From: a virus
Length of the DNA: 64,000 nucleotides
IMG/VR virus record: IMGVR_UViG_3300021197_001902
Location: 1-64,000 of that record
Strand: one strand, 5' to 3'
The position numbers and the translations under genes are program-made. Shown one piece after another: positions 15,818 to 27,200 of this stretch; position 1 is the stretch's first letter; each line of letters begins with the position of its first letter. Below the pieces are notes generated by a model. It was not told where the DNA came from and did no database searches. It saw only the letters and a list, made by a program, of their open reading frames with translations.

Positions 15818-16900
15818 TTAGTAGTCTAGTCTCACACGAATTGTAAATTCAGCGCTTGGATCTTTTCTCAAAGGCTCCGACAATTTAGCAACCGCAAGCA
15901 ACTCATTATCAGGTGAATAGAGACCAACAGCTGTTACATAGGATACTGGAAGATCCCGTGAGTTTGTTTTAACCACCATCTTACTGCTCGAAAGATATGT
16001 TGGGTTTGCGGAGTAGTTGAAATCAGTGTTGTTCACGCGGCAGAAGTAAACTGTCGAGTTCAATTCTGTCGTGTTGTTAAACGAGATGTTTTCAATTCTG
16101 TGTCGAATACCGTCTGCGTTGAGGTTAATCGAAGAGCCAGTGAGAACTGCATCTGCAATCTCGGTGGCCCTGTTTACCTGTGCGTTAATTCCAAGTAGGC
16201 CCTGGAAGACTGAAGCCGTAACAACAGCAATGCCGGCCTGATAGTAAAGCAGACCTGCTGGAACATTACCATTTTCGTCAGGAGTAGCATCACCACCGTG
16301 GAGTAAGTTACCTGTAGCATACAGAATTCCATACTCGCCGGCGGGGGAATTTACCTTGTAGCCGCTAGAACCACTATAGTCTCTAAGAGTGATCGACCCG
16401 GTACCAGTACCGAATGGAGTAGTAAACGAGGCGCTAACACCCAGTGTGAGGTTAAAGGAGCCCTTTTTAATCTCATCCTTTGTCAGGAGGCGTGTAAAGT
16501 TAAAGAAGTAAGCTTCGTCGATCTTAGTACCACCCGTAAGATCTCCGTCTTCGTCAAAGCGGCGGATGGCGCCATTTTCGTTATAGCCGACAAGAACTTG
16601 GGCCATTTGATTATAAATGTTAATTTTCTTAGCTTGCTGGGCTGCAGCTGGGTATTCAGTGCCCGAAAGTCCAGACACTGCCGAGTAACCTACAGTTAGA
16701 TCAACAATGTGGTTAGCCGAAGAACTAAGGAAAGGATAGTCGTAGACCGACTGGAACATTCCGTGCGAAAACTCTTTGATGTTCTCGTTGGCGTATGTGC
16801 CCGAGACGATGGATCCCGTGATCGGAATTGCCTCATGCAAGAGGTTCCTTGTTACTACGGAGTCTCGTCCGCTTTCTAACGCTTTAAATGAAGTTGCCAT
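15818..16900 (-). CDS. Virion structural protein, paralogue 2
   Basis: This 360-residue protein is paralogous to its downstream neighbour, with matching KKGSFNL, YSANPTY and C-terminal VGLYSPDNELLAVAKLSEP segments. It is beta-rich, with no signal sequence or membrane segment. Function is inferred as structural from composition and from the adjacent structural genes. There are only 20 bases between the two paralogues, consistent with tandem duplication followed by divergence of the N-terminal and middle parts. Confidence 0.65.
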   Translation of the reverse strand: MATSFKALESGRDSVVTRNLLHEAIPITGSIVSGTYANENIKEFSHGMFQSVYDYPFLSSSANHIVDLTVGYSAVSGLSGTEYPAAAQQAKKINIYNQMAQVLVGYNENGAIRRFDEDGDLTGGTKIDEAYFFNFTRLLTKDEIKKGSFNLTLGVSASFTTPFGTGTGSITLRDYSGSSGYKVNSPAGEYGILYATGNLLHGGDATPDENGNVPAGLLYYQAGIAVVTASVFQGLLGINAQVNRATEIADAVLTGSSINLNADGIRHRIENISFNNTTELNSTVYFCRVNNTDFNYSANPTYLSSSKMVVKTNSRDLPVSYVTAVGLYSPDNELLAVAKLSEPLRKDPSAEFTIRVRLDY

Positions 16901-16920
16901 TATTATATCCTTTTACTTAA

Positions 16921-17847
16921 CTAGTTTTGCTTCACAAATCTAACTGGAACATCCAATGTATATCCCGTCGAGACGCCAGTAATTCGAACGGTCGAATCAA
17001 TAAACTTGTAGTTTGCTGCAGCAAGACGCCCGATCGCCGTGACTCCATTGGAGCCTAGCTGTTCGAACAAGAAAGCGCTTGTTTTTAAATCAAGCGATGA
17101 CTGAACCTTAAGCTGAATTCTGGATCCTCTTGGCCCTCTTAGGATCGATGCTGCACCGGTACCAAGATCAGTAACAACCCTAGTATCGTCACTGCGACTA
17201 AAGATGTACGTTGCAATGCTATCATCATCAATAGAGGACGGACTAAACGATCCCTCACCAAATGCTGAACGGAGCCGGCCTAGGCGATTATCGATCTGAA
17301 CAAAGTACTGCGTCTCCACTAGGGTGTCATCTTCTGAAGCCAGACTCACCTCGTTGGAAAGCTCTGTGGTGTCAAGGCCCTGATCGGCTTCGATAAAGTT
17401 TGCACCTTGTGGTGGCCTAAATCCATTAAGAACCCCGCTGGCCAGCGCCTTCTGGCCTTGGGAAGAAACTGTATCCACCGTGGTCTGGTCAACCAAAACG
17501 ATATAGGAACTCAAGCCACTAAAGAATGGCTGTCCGCCGGCTGTTGTATTTGCAAGAATTACAGGTAAATAAAGCAGGTCGTTTCTGGAGTATGACAGAC
17601 ATCGCGACTTCATACTGGACACCTTGTTTGTGAACGATTCTAAGACTGGTGTCTGCAGAATGTTAAGATCGTAGTATGCAGAACCACTTGCGTGTGTTTT
17701 ATCGTAAAGACCGTAGTCAATCTCGTCGTCGCCCAAAGCGAACTTTGAGATGTTAAATCTACCGCTTCCTTCGGCTAATCTCTTTCTGCCTAGGTCGGTA
17801 AGTACAGCGTCCAAAATAATGTCGCCAGAATTGTCTAAGAAACCCAT
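16921..17847 (-). CDS. Virion structural protein with FLDNSG N-terminal module
   Basis: This 308-residue protein starts MGFLDNSGDIILDAVLT, continuing with LGRKRLAEGSGRFNISKFALGDDEIDY. I recall this N-terminal module from many marine phage structural proteins, although its function is not established. The later gene at 23329-24243 starts with a related module. The remainder is beta-rich (IQLKVQSSLDLKTSAFLFEQ) and ends in a likely Ig-like strand set (GVSTGYTLDVPVRFV). Probably a tail or neck protein. GAGGATAAC precedes its ATG. Confidence 0.65.
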   Translation of the reverse strand: MGFLDNSGDIILDAVLTDLGRKRLAEGSGRFNISKFALGDDEIDYGLYDKTHASGSAYYDLNILQTPVLESFTNKVSSMKSRCLSYSRNDLLYLPVILANTTAGGQPFFSGLSSYIVLVDQTTVDTVSSQGQKALASGVLNGFRPPQGANFIEADQGLDTTELSNEVSLASEDDTLVETQYFVQIDNRLGRLRSAFGEGSFSPSSIDDDSIATYIFSRSDDTRVVTDLGTGAASILRGPRGSRIQLKVQSSLDLKTSAFLFEQLGSNGVTAIGRLAAANYKFIDSTVRITGVSTGYTLDVPVRFVKQN

Positions 17848-17887
17848 ATTGTTATCCTCTTCCTTTAAATAGTTTTAATTTTGCTTA

Positions 17888-20629
17888 TTAGCTTGGATTT
17901 ATAACCCCTGAATTTTTAAAAGTTATATTTAGGTCCAACTTTTTGCCTGTCTTTTTGCTCGTAGCCCTAATCTTGAAAGTATTCTCCCAACAAGATTTCT
18001 CGTTTGTTGAGGCGCCCAGAAGGTTGTCCGGTGGTGGATTTTGCATATCTCCCGGGGCTGCAGGAGGTGATTCGAGGGCGACCTGATTAAAACTTGGCTC
18101 AACATAAATAAACCTTCGGCCGGTCATGCTATATGTCGGCTTTACTTTCTCAAAAGTAAATATCTGTTGTGTTAAGAATATTTGACCCTCATTGTTTATC
18201 ATTTCTATTTCAAAAATATATGTTGGGTTAGAAACATTATCATGAACATCCACTGATCTAGCACAGTAGTAATATTTATTGTTTGGCGCGATAGTATCTT
18301 GATAATATCCGGGGATACCCACATCCGGATCAATTTCGATGAATTCGTTACTAAAATCGCGATACGAGGTAGGCATGTTGCTAATTCTAAACAACTGATA
18401 CTTGTTTACTGGGTCATCTGACTTGAATGTTATCTTGAGGCCGTCCGAAGTAATTTCATCAAATGATTTGTTAAGTTCGGTTTGAGCAAAGTACTGCTCC
18501 TCAAAGTATGTTGAATCATCGTCTTGGATCTGTACGGGGCGATCTTCGTAGTCGCCCGTGTTAGCATTTAGCAAGATCTTAATATTTCTATCGTTGCCCT
18601 TTACGGGATAGAATGATATGTTTGGTGAGACAGGCGGCTTATCTTTCATTATGACTTCGAGGCCATGGCTACCCATTGCGTATGGCGCCAGGATAATCTT
18701 AATGGACATCTGGTTTGTTATCCCCTTGATCACTGTTGTTTGGCCTGGGAATATGAGGCTTCTCCTTGGGTATGTGTACTCGCTTCCGAACACAATAACC
18801 ATTTTCTTGATATCATATCGATATTTGGCACCATATTTAATCTGAGAATCATAGTATGTCGGGAGCGGTCCGGTAATGGGAGGCTTGTCAATTCTAGGAG
18901 AAATAAAGAATCTTTGGACCAACTCTTCGTTATCGCCGTCGATTCTATACTTCTCGACAACGTACATCAATGTCTCTGTATGACAAATCTTATTATTAAA
19001 TATTTCCTCTAGAGTTCGCTTAAAAGTGCTAACCAAAGGACCGGGGAGACCATTGGGGAAAATGGTGGTCATGGCGTGAACCATAGACACTGCAAGGTCG
19101 CCAGGATTAGCATTAAGAGTTTGTAAGTCTTTTCCGAAGTAATCTCGCAAGAATTTAACTGGTATTTGTGAGAGGATTCCGGATGGACCTGTTTTGTTTT
19201 GAGAAAACTTTACAAACTCTGTCACATTGGGCAACCCGTTCGTAAGAATATCTCCCAAATCCAAAAGAAGCGGCAATGTAATATCCGCGGAATCATATGT
19301 AAAGTCCGATAAGTCATTAACATCGTTAAGTCGCTTATACCTCGTAGCGAAATTCTGTGCCGGCAAGAAAGCTTGTATGTAGTAACTAAAGACGGCAGCT
19401 GCCTGCAGTATGTCGATGAAGTCTACTGTTGATGGATTAGTGGCCAGGGCGGCCAACAACGACGCTCCGGTTTGCGTTGAGTCGTCGTCGTCGCCAATTA
19501 CAATCTTGTTGTAGAATGGAATCTTGCTAAGATCGAGAGATTCTGGGTCTAGTACTGGGAGATCCGATCGAACAACGGCCAGGTCCCCGTTAAGTGTTTT
19601 GATCTGATCACTAGTTGTCTCATCCATGCTCTCAATAGCAGTTGTCCATCCATCGGAATATAGATTATAGTAAACTCCAATATTTGTTTCAGAGATACCG
19701 GTAACCGAAGTTTCAAACCAAGGCACCGGACCATCAGGGGTTAGCGCGCGAACAATCGCTGGGAATGTACTGTACGTTCCGCCAAATTGTACGGCAGGAA
19801 TATGATATGGGGCCAGTGGAGTAGAGGCAGTGTTTCTTAATTCTAACAGCAAGTAATAAGAGTTTGGAATCATGTGTTCTTTTACTCTAGGGTCGGCGAT
19901 GACATCCTCATAATCTGGATTCGAGTTAATGTAGAAGTTATAGGCTGGTTCAATTGTTGTTAAGACACCAGATCTTTCCCTAATTGTTTTGGATTTGGTT
20001 AGTAAGAAATGTCTAGATGTGTGGTCAAGGAAAGTTTTGTTCTCAAAGTTTAGCATATTGAGAACGCCCTCAAAGCTATACTGGTTTCCGTTGATTAAAT
20101 CGGTAACTGTTACCGGAGGGGTTGATAAATCAAAATCTCCTATATAATCAACTAAGTTATCTGTGAACCACTGTGCGCCATTGCCCTGTGCACTGTCCAC
20201 GGCCGGATATTGATCCCATGTAAGCGGAGCATAGTGCATCAACAGATCCGTATCGTTCGGTAAAAATTGAGGCTGAAAAACAATATTCGTACCGTTGTTG
20301 TTTCCCTCCAGTTGGTGTCTCAGTGCACCGATGCCGTTGGGGCCCTGATCTTGATCGTAAGCATTCACACTGCCGCCGACCCTTAGGGTATTCAAAGCAG
20401 ACGCATAGTTATATAGAGTTGGGCCGGCTGTACTCAGATATTGTGTATAATACGAACCTAGCAGTCCTCGCAAGGGGTCAGATGTCCCCCAATTGTCTCT
20501 AAACATTGGGTGGAAATTTACTGGGTTTCCGATAACGCTGGCGTTGTTCGTTACCACACCTCTGTTCTTAATTCCAACCAAGCTCTGGTCAACAATTAGT
20601 AATCTATCTTTATAGCTATCGTCTTGCAT
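17888..20629 (-). CDS. Large virion structural protein with C-terminal FnIII-like domain
   Basis: This 913-residue structural protein has no family I can name for the first 600 residues, which are rich in Asn, Asp, Tyr and Pro. The region about 720-850 reads like a fibronectin type III or Ig-like fold (LKITFKSDDPVNKYQLFRIS and NKYYYCARSVDVHDNVSNPTYIFE). Near residue 380 a run of Asp (DDDD) could bind metal ions. The gene sits between structural genes with 3 bases to the upstream stop. A tail fibre, collar or baseplate-peripheral role is likely but unproven. Confidence 0.6.
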   Translation of the reverse strand: MQDDSYKDRLLIVDQSLVGIKNRGVVTNNASVIGNPVNFHPMFRDNWGTSDPLRGLLGSYYTQYLSTAGPTLYNYASALNTLRVGGSVNAYDQDQGPNGIGALRHQLEGNNNGTNIVFQPQFLPNDTDLLMHYAPLTWDQYPAVDSAQGNGAQWFTDNLVDYIGDFDLSTPPVTVTDLINGNQYSFEGVLNMLNFENKTFLDHTSRHFLLTKSKTIRERSGVLTTIEPAYNFYINSNPDYEDVIADPRVKEHMIPNSYYLLLELRNTASTPLAPYHIPAVQFGGTYSTFPAIVRALTPDGPVPWFETSVTGISETNIGVYYNLYSDGWTTAIESMDETTSDQIKTLNGDLAVVRSDLPVLDPESLDLSKIPFYNKIVIGDDDDSTQTGASLLAALATNPSTVDFIDILQAAAVFSYYIQAFLPAQNFATRYKRLNDVNDLSDFTYDSADITLPLLLDLGDILTNGLPNVTEFVKFSQNKTGPSGILSQIPVKFLRDYFGKDLQTLNANPGDLAVSMVHAMTTIFPNGLPGPLVSTFKRTLEEIFNNKICHTETLMYVVEKYRIDGDNEELVQRFFISPRIDKPPITGPLPTYYDSQIKYGAKYRYDIKKMVIVFGSEYTYPRRSLIFPGQTTVIKGITNQMSIKIILAPYAMGSHGLEVIMKDKPPVSPNISFYPVKGNDRNIKILLNANTGDYEDRPVQIQDDDSTYFEEQYFAQTELNKSFDEITSDGLKITFKSDDPVNKYQLFRISNMPTSYRDFSNEFIEIDPDVGIPGYYQDTIAPNNKYYYCARSVDVHDNVSNPTYIFEIEMINNEGQIFLTQQIFTFEKVKPTYSMTGRRFIYVEPSFNQVALESPPAAPGDMQNPPPDNLLGASTNEKSCWENTFKIRATSKKTGKKLDLNITFKNSGVINPS

Positions 20630-20632
20630 TTA

Positions 20633-23329
20633 TCAATAACCTAACGTACGGGATGTCCTGTTACTAAGTAGCCGCGCGGCCGGATTATCTTGAATAGGAA
20701 CTTGGCGTGCTTGATTGCGCGGTTCTGCTGAAGTTATGCTTGATGTCGAGATTGTTTTAGCTGGTACATTTTTAGAGTATAGGATATTAACATTGTCTAG
20801 ATCAACATTCGGTGATTGGTTTATTAAGGTCTGTCGAACGCGAGCGACTGTTTGAGGGGGTGGCGCCGAAGTGTCAAGGCTCTGTGGCGTGCCAATAACA
20901 AACATACTAGACATTGGCTCAAGATTTAAAACGTCGGGGGTACCTAAAGCACTAGAAACCTTAACCATTTTGCATACTATGGGCTGCTGCCGGGCGCTGC
21001 GAGCGTCAAATATTTCAGTCGTCAATAAACTCCAATTTTGTTTGGTTATCCCTTCCTTAGTATTATAAGTGTCTAAGAATTGCACTTGGACAACAGAGTT
21101 AAAGTTAATGGCGTTTGACAGTGCAGATCCCGATGCAATCACGGTCGAGTCTTCGTTTAACTTCTGGAGGGCCGGAGATCCTTGAAGGGCCTCTGATTCA
21201 ACAATCTTTGTAACCCTGTTAAATGACGTCACACTTCGGTCAATGAATGCTTGCACCAAAGGCGCCTGTAACACACTTGGTGCTTTGGCTTCGGCGATGT
21301 TTGAGCCTTTAGAACCGGAAGTTGGAATATTGGTTTTGTCTTCATAAACGAAATCAGAGGTCTCTGACAAGAACTCGGCCGAGTCTATTATCTCTCTGGC
21401 CATTTGTCTAGTCGGGCCATTTGTAAGCTGCCGAAGTGGGACGCTAGCGCGCTCAACACTAACGTTTAATGAATTTAGAACGTTTCTTGTTGTGGTTGTT
21501 GGCTTTTCCTGTTTATTTACGTCCAACACTCTTCTTTGTTGTGTGTTGCTTTGTATTAGCGGCAATGCCTTTGCTGTGGGAGTGTTTAATTGATCCATGC
21601 TAACACGCATGGGATTTGGGGTAAAATTAATTGATTGAGCTGATAGGAATCCCACCGGATTCAACGCGGCTGCTTGAGTGTTAACAATTTCATACTTTTG
21701 CACCTCTCGGTTGGCGCGCGATCGATAATTATTAAAAGTAATTGTAGGTACCGATACGCTTGAAATCTCAACTTCGCTATCAATGATGTTTAAGCCAAAG
21801 TCCCTGGTACCTGTGAAAGCATACTTGTTAACGAAGGTTTTTCTTGCAGTGAGGACACTCTCTTTCTTAGAGATATATATTGCGGAGTTAACATTGAATA
21901 CATCCGTCTTTTGTGCCTCTTTGCTTCGGGCCGACTGCAACTTGGCAACAAAATCATTGATAGTTTTGATAAACAGCTGTTTGTCTTGATCGTAATTTGG
22001 ATTAAACTTGTTAACTAGGGCGAGCAGATTCTTCCTCCAAAACTTTTGCGAAAACACCGAAAATGGTTCAGAACCAAAGATAGTTGTAACTGCTGTGAGA
22101 TATTCAACAACGGCTGCGTCATAGACAGCCAAGCTATCTTCAATTTGTAGGACGTTATTGATCTTGTCCATCTGTGTGTTGATTCTGGAAATTAAGTCTT
22201 GTAGTATTTCGTCTGTTCTGTCTTCTAGGGTCACCTCAGCTTTGTACCCTGCGGCGCCGGAATTTACCTCTGTCGTGGTGTCATCAACAAAAAAGACCTC
22301 TAACAAAGACCCATCCTCAGTGGTATTAGTTACAATAGAACAATTATTATTTAAATCTGCCACCCTTCTCATTGTGTTTGATTCTTCTAGTCCACATTTT
22401 GTTGATTTGCCTGTAGTTAAGGCATTACTGCCGATGTCTCTACCGGATATCTTTTGATAAATCACGACATCTTTAATGTTGACAGCTGCTAGTAATGTCT
22501 CATCGTTCTTAATAAGGCCGCCGTACTTACTAACATTCTCAGAAAACGCCTGTCGATTAAACGTAAACGAGCCATTGATGTTTCCAGAAGGTCGGCGTGA
22601 TAAAGTTACTGGAGAAAAATACGGTGCCTTGGTCTTTTCGAACTCATAGTTTAAAGAGTTTGCAGCTTTTATGACCCGCAGATCCTTTAGTCGAACATTA
22701 AGAACGGTCCTGGGTGTCAAGTCCGGGTGTTGCTTATTAACATGTGTATTACCGGCCATGTATTGATTGTTGTGAAGGTGTACAGAGCCCGGCCATACCG
22801 TGTTCTTAGCTCCATATGTCTCCACTGTTTCATCTAAACTGTAGACTGTTGCATCAATCGGGGTCACATTATTGGTGATAATGGTTTCTTTTGCAACATT
22901 ACCAATAACAAATGCGTTATTTGTCTCAACATAAGAACAAACAAGAACAAAAAGCTGCGGTACACTTTGCAAAACAAAGCGTTTTCTATTCAAATAGCTG
23001 TATATGTGGTTGCTTTTTTCTGCTGTGGCTTTTAAGGTAAATTGGTCAACGGTCGGCCGCAGGTTAAAGCAGTTCTTAGCTTCCGATTTGAGGGCCCCAA
23101 GCAGTGCTGCCTGGGAACTACTTAAAGAATCAATTTCTGATTTATTGTCGGAGAAGTATATAAAGTTACCAAAACTAGTCTCGTGGGGGGTTGAACCGTT
23201 TTCAATCACCTTTTCGTTTGCCACACCTAGCTCAACTATATATTGCCCTTGTTCGTTCACATCAAACCTAATGTCTTGAATACTTACGAAAGGGATTGGC
23301 CTTTCATATGGGCCGAGAGAAATTGTCAT
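20633..23329 (-). CDS. Large virion structural protein (898 aa)
   Basis: The ATG at 23329 (MTISLGPYERPIPF) overlaps the preceding stop in a TAATG junction and is preferred to a TTG two codons upstream. The product is about 898 residues, rich in Asn, Thr, Ser and Val, with a predicted helical part near residues 370-480 (DEILQDLISRINTQMDKINNVL). I do not recognise a family. No Cys-rich, signal or membrane features are seen. Its position between two proteins with known phage structural modules makes a tail or baseplate structural role likely. Confidence 0.6.
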   Translation of the reverse strand: MTISLGPYERPIPFVSIQDIRFDVNEQGQYIVELGVANEKVIENGSTPHETSFGNFIYFSDNKSEIDSLSSSQAALLGALKSEAKNCFNLRPTVDQFTLKATAEKSNHIYSYLNRKRFVLQSVPQLFVLVCSYVETNNAFVIGNVAKETIITNNVTPIDATVYSLDETVETYGAKNTVWPGSVHLHNNQYMAGNTHVNKQHPDLTPRTVLNVRLKDLRVIKAANSLNYEFEKTKAPYFSPVTLSRRPSGNINGSFTFNRQAFSENVSKYGGLIKNDETLLAAVNIKDVVIYQKISGRDIGSNALTTGKSTKCGLEESNTMRRVADLNNNCSIVTNTTEDGSLLEVFFVDDTTTEVNSGAAGYKAEVTLEDRTDEILQDLISRINTQMDKINNVLQIEDSLAVYDAAVVEYLTAVTTIFGSEPFSVFSQKFWRKNLLALVNKFNPNYDQDKQLFIKTINDFVAKLQSARSKEAQKTDVFNVNSAIYISKKESVLTARKTFVNKYAFTGTRDFGLNIIDSEVEISSVSVPTITFNNYRSRANREVQKYEIVNTQAAALNPVGFLSAQSINFTPNPMRVSMDQLNTPTAKALPLIQSNTQQRRVLDVNKQEKPTTTTRNVLNSLNVSVERASVPLRQLTNGPTRQMAREIIDSAEFLSETSDFVYEDKTNIPTSGSKGSNIAEAKAPSVLQAPLVQAFIDRSVTSFNRVTKIVESEALQGSPALQKLNEDSTVIASGSALSNAINFNSVVQVQFLDTYNTKEGITKQNWSLLTTEIFDARSARQQPIVCKMVKVSSALGTPDVLNLEPMSSMFVIGTPQSLDTSAPPPQTVARVRQTLINQSPNVDLDNVNILYSKNVPAKTISTSSITSAEPRNQARQVPIQDNPAARLLSNRTSRTLGY

Positions 23330-24243
23330 TAACAAGGCTCCTCATTGTTCGTTGAATACAGATCTCTATTCAGTTTAACTCTATCCACGTTTATACGGAC
23401 TGCATCTTCATTAATATTTAGTTCTTCAAGAACTTCGGTTGGAATATCTCCGTCTGTTACAATGTTCATATAGTATTCTATGTTGTTGATTGTCGGAGCA
23501 ATAAACTCAATATCGCTTTTTGGTGCAAAACTTAACTGAGTGTATTCGCCGTTGGTACCTGAGAGAAATACTTCAAACTCAAAGTTTTCCTTTTCAAATG
23601 GTGTGTTGTCCTCTTTTAATTCTAACATTAGATAATTATCTTTTAAAGAAAGGAATATATTGGTTCCGTCAAGGTGTTGTGTTATTGACTCAAGTGTTAA
23701 CTCTCCCGTCTCATAAAAAGTTTCATAATCAATAGTTATATCAATTTGTGGGATGGGTTGAATAAAATCATCCTCATTTAGTGTGCGGCTAGCAACTGAC
23801 GCCGTAGGGTTTGAAAGCAGCTCCAACTGCCACGCTGGGGCATATTCCTTATTTAAAGACGACCTTCCAAGTGGGTATGCATCGAGCTTGCCCTTGTCAC
23901 CGTACGGTTGTTGTTGAAATATCTCCACGTAGTCTGCCGGGTCTGATGTATGACCGCCGATTGTTCCATTAAAAGAAGATGACACTTGATCAACAAATCT
24001 TCCTACTCTTGTCTCAGCTCCTTCGCGGGTGGGAATCACTCTTATCTTGGGAGTGTCACTTTGAATTCTACCCTCTGCGCTATTTTGGGTTTCCTGAAAT
24101 CCAGAGCCACTAACATCATACAACACATCGTCATCAAAGAATGCATAATATGTTGGGTTTAGCTGCCCGGCGGCGAGGCGGTCTTTACCATAGTTGGTGA
24201 GTTTAATCTCAAGAACTTCTTCTTTTTTGTTGAAAAATTCCAT
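23329..24243 (-). CDS. Virion structural protein with FDDD N-terminal module
   Basis: This 304-residue acidic protein begins MEFFNKKEEVLEIKLTNYG, followed by KDRLAAGQLNPTYYAFFDDDVLYD. This N-terminal module is related to that of the 308-residue protein at 16921-17847 (shared LT-x2-G-(R/K)-x-RLA-x-G and a DD-x-(I/L)-(D/L)-Y end). The middle lists acidic loops (GDKGKLDAYPLGRSSLN) and the C-terminus is helical (GDIPTEVLEELNINEDAVRIN). It is coupled at both ends by TAATG junctions. Function is probably structural. Confidence 0.65.
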   Translation of the reverse strand: MEFFNKKEEVLEIKLTNYGKDRLAAGQLNPTYYAFFDDDVLYDVSGSGFQETQNSAEGRIQSDTPKIRVIPTREGAETRVGRFVDQVSSSFNGTIGGHTSDPADYVEIFQQQPYGDKGKLDAYPLGRSSLNKEYAPAWQLELLSNPTASVASRTLNEDDFIQPIPQIDITIDYETFYETGELTLESITQHLDGTNIFLSLKDNYLMLELKEDNTPFEKENFEFEVFLSGTNGEYTQLSFAPKSDIEFIAPTINNIEYYMNIVTDGDIPTEVLEELNINEDAVRINVDRVKLNRDLYSTNNEEPC

Positions 24244-27200
24244 TAGTCGTTGTCATCCATAAGATCCTGTGACGCGTACTGCATGGTTTCGTCTAGATGA
24301 ACTAGCTCCACCAATGAGAAATAATCGTACGGCCAATTGTAAGAGTAATTACCAACTTCATCTGGGAGCGCACTGGTGTCGCTTGTAACTAGAGACCTTC
24401 TGAACTTGTTGAACGACTTGGCGCCACGTTTTTTGACCTTAAAAACAAGCCATTGAATATCCTCGGAGTTGTTGATGAGCAGATCAAGAACTTGTTGGTC
24501 GTCAATAATCACTTCTTTCTTTTCAAACTTTTCGCCGATGGTTGGTGGTAAATTCTGCCACATGTCAGTAATATCCTTGCTGCTAACTGATTGGGAGAAT
24601 TCAAAACCATACATAAGAATTGGGTCCACCGTAGCGTTGATAACAAAATCAAATCGTGGTGGGAAGATATATTTCTGCATGAGTGCTGTAAGGTTGTCGA
24701 GATCTCGCACCTCCAAGTCGACTGGAAAGAATTTTCTACGGTTATTAACGGTCTTGAACGGAATTGCAATCACCGCTTCTTCAAGCAAATTTGCTTCTTT
24801 TGGTTGACCAATTCTTACTGGCTTACCAGTTTGAAAACCAACGATGTCTGCCAACGATTCAAAGCCAGCTGAAGCTGCGCCTTCGCGAACCTTCATAAAG
24901 ATACCTTCGTTGCCTGCTGTTGGGGCTGTACCGTACTGGTGCCACATGCCGTTGATCTTAATATCTGCAGAACTTGAGAGACCCGTAGGGACACTACTCG
25001 CAGCTGGTTGTGTATATGATACGTTAGCAAAGTTTAGGACAGGCGTCTCAAATTTAGACTGTATGAGCCATACCTTCTTTTGTTCAACCGTATTTTCTGG
25101 TACCTCTGTGAAGAAATCTGTTAGATTTACTGAATCTCCAACGTTCACCGTTACCTCATCGATGACATCGTGTGGATATTCTGTGGCGAAAGTAACCGCT
25201 GTATTTGCGAGGATGTCGTCTAGTGTTGGGCGCCCTGAACCTGTTGCTGTAAAGACATAGTCGACCGTGCCCCGACCATGATAATAAGGTGGAACAACAT
25301 GATTAAAGGATGCAGACTGTGCGGTACTGTTGGCAGCACCCTGTCCAAGCGGATATCCGAATGCAGACTCGCGGCCGTAGAGATCAAAGGCCGACCGGTC
25401 GACGCGTAGATCAGCGTCCAGTGTGCGGAACATGTCAATTCGCATCCTATATGAGGTCCCGCTCACCACAGTGGTAAATTGATCCTCTCGATTGGAGCGG
25501 AAGTGTGCTAGTCCATCCATAAAGAAGTTAGTGGTTTCACACAAAAAGTTATCGATGGCCAATTCGTAAAGCTTCTTACCGTTGTTGATCTTAATATAAT
25601 CTGTGCCTTCAATAGCGCCTAGGCCGAAGTTTGGAAGTGCATCAGAACCTGTCGAAATGCCAGTGTCATAAAACGCTCCAGAACCAGAAAGGCGACCAGT
25701 ATCCATGAATGCCAATGGGCGCTGTAATGTTTCAAACGGTAGTTTTTGAATTAGGTAACCAAGGTTTTCGCCAAGATCAGGATTATTGCTTTTTGGATTC
25801 AGCAGCTCTTTATATCTGACTGCACCTTCAGGTAACTGAGTGATTGTCCCGCTGCAGATTGGGGCAGCAAGTCCTGTGCGCACTGTATCAGCGTTACTGC
25901 CTGTATTAGTCATAACGTAATTACTCACTGCAATACCGCTTTTAACTGTGTTAAACAGGATTCCTGGGGCGACCAGTGGCTCTAGGAAAGCTCTCAACGT
26001 CATGGAACGAGCGGTATCAACTCCTGTGCCAGCGATTTCAATGTATTCACCATATGATTGAGACAGAATTGTCGCGAGTTCAATAGTTCTTTCCGCGGGG
26101 TAAAAGCCCTTATACGGCAAGAATTTAGAAATTACATTGCATCGTAGCGATACTTTATCCCTCTTAATCTTGAGGTCCCCGGAGCGCTGGTCATTTAGGT
26201 CATCGTCAATAACCGAGAAGTATTTAAGGAAGTCAGAGTTCGTATATGTCTTATAGAAATTGTCTTTTGAGCTATCGTTAATTGTGGCGCCAGTCAAATT
26301 AAATACATTGTCAACTTTCGCTAAGAAATCACCTGATTCAGTATTAAGATATGTCTCCATCAATTCACTTATTCGGAATTCTGGTATGATAGAATGGTCT
26401 TTCCCTGCCAATGCAATTCTTTCTGCATAGGTGGTATACGATTGATGTGGTGACTTTCCTGACTGTTCGGCCGCTTCCCACAAAGCGTCACCAGCATAAA
26501 CATCTTGTATAGCGGCGGTATAGGAGCTACCTGAGCCGGCCGGGACACGGGCATTATAAAGCGCGGCGGCCTTAACCATCATAGGTTTGACTGCTACGTT
26601 ATCGGCTCTCCTTTGTGTGGTGTATCTGTTATAGCCATTCTGAAGTTCACCAGTTTGTTTACTATCGGCAAAGCCGGTGATTGTCAAAGTGCCGGAGGGG
26701 ATTGTGGCTAATTGAGTAGTAAAATCTAAGCGCGCATCCAATGGGAAAATCGATGCGCTAGCAACAAGTACATCCTGTGAATTGGTGCGGCCGCTGATGG
26801 TAACAGGACCATCGGGGTTGATACCTATCTCGCGACTAAGTGTTCGACGTAGTGTGGCGTTGTCATTCCAAATATCATCAATGGTGAATGTGGTCCTTCT
26901 TCTTACTCGATCATCAAACATATTGATATTGGACGGATATAGACTTTCTGTATACGATATCACCACACTCAAACTACTGCTCAATGTAAAATCAAGAATT
27001 GTATTATATGAGTTTAGAATATTAGGGTCAGATTTCAAGTTATAGAAGTTGTTCAACTCATTGTGCGAGAAGTAATCAATCTGGTTTCTGAATGGAACGG
27101 TAGCGATCATATTGTTCGAAGGATCAGAGTTCGCCGTGTTATCTTCCAGTGCGAAGATAATTGGTGAAGAATTGATTGAAATTGGTGACTCTGTAAGATC

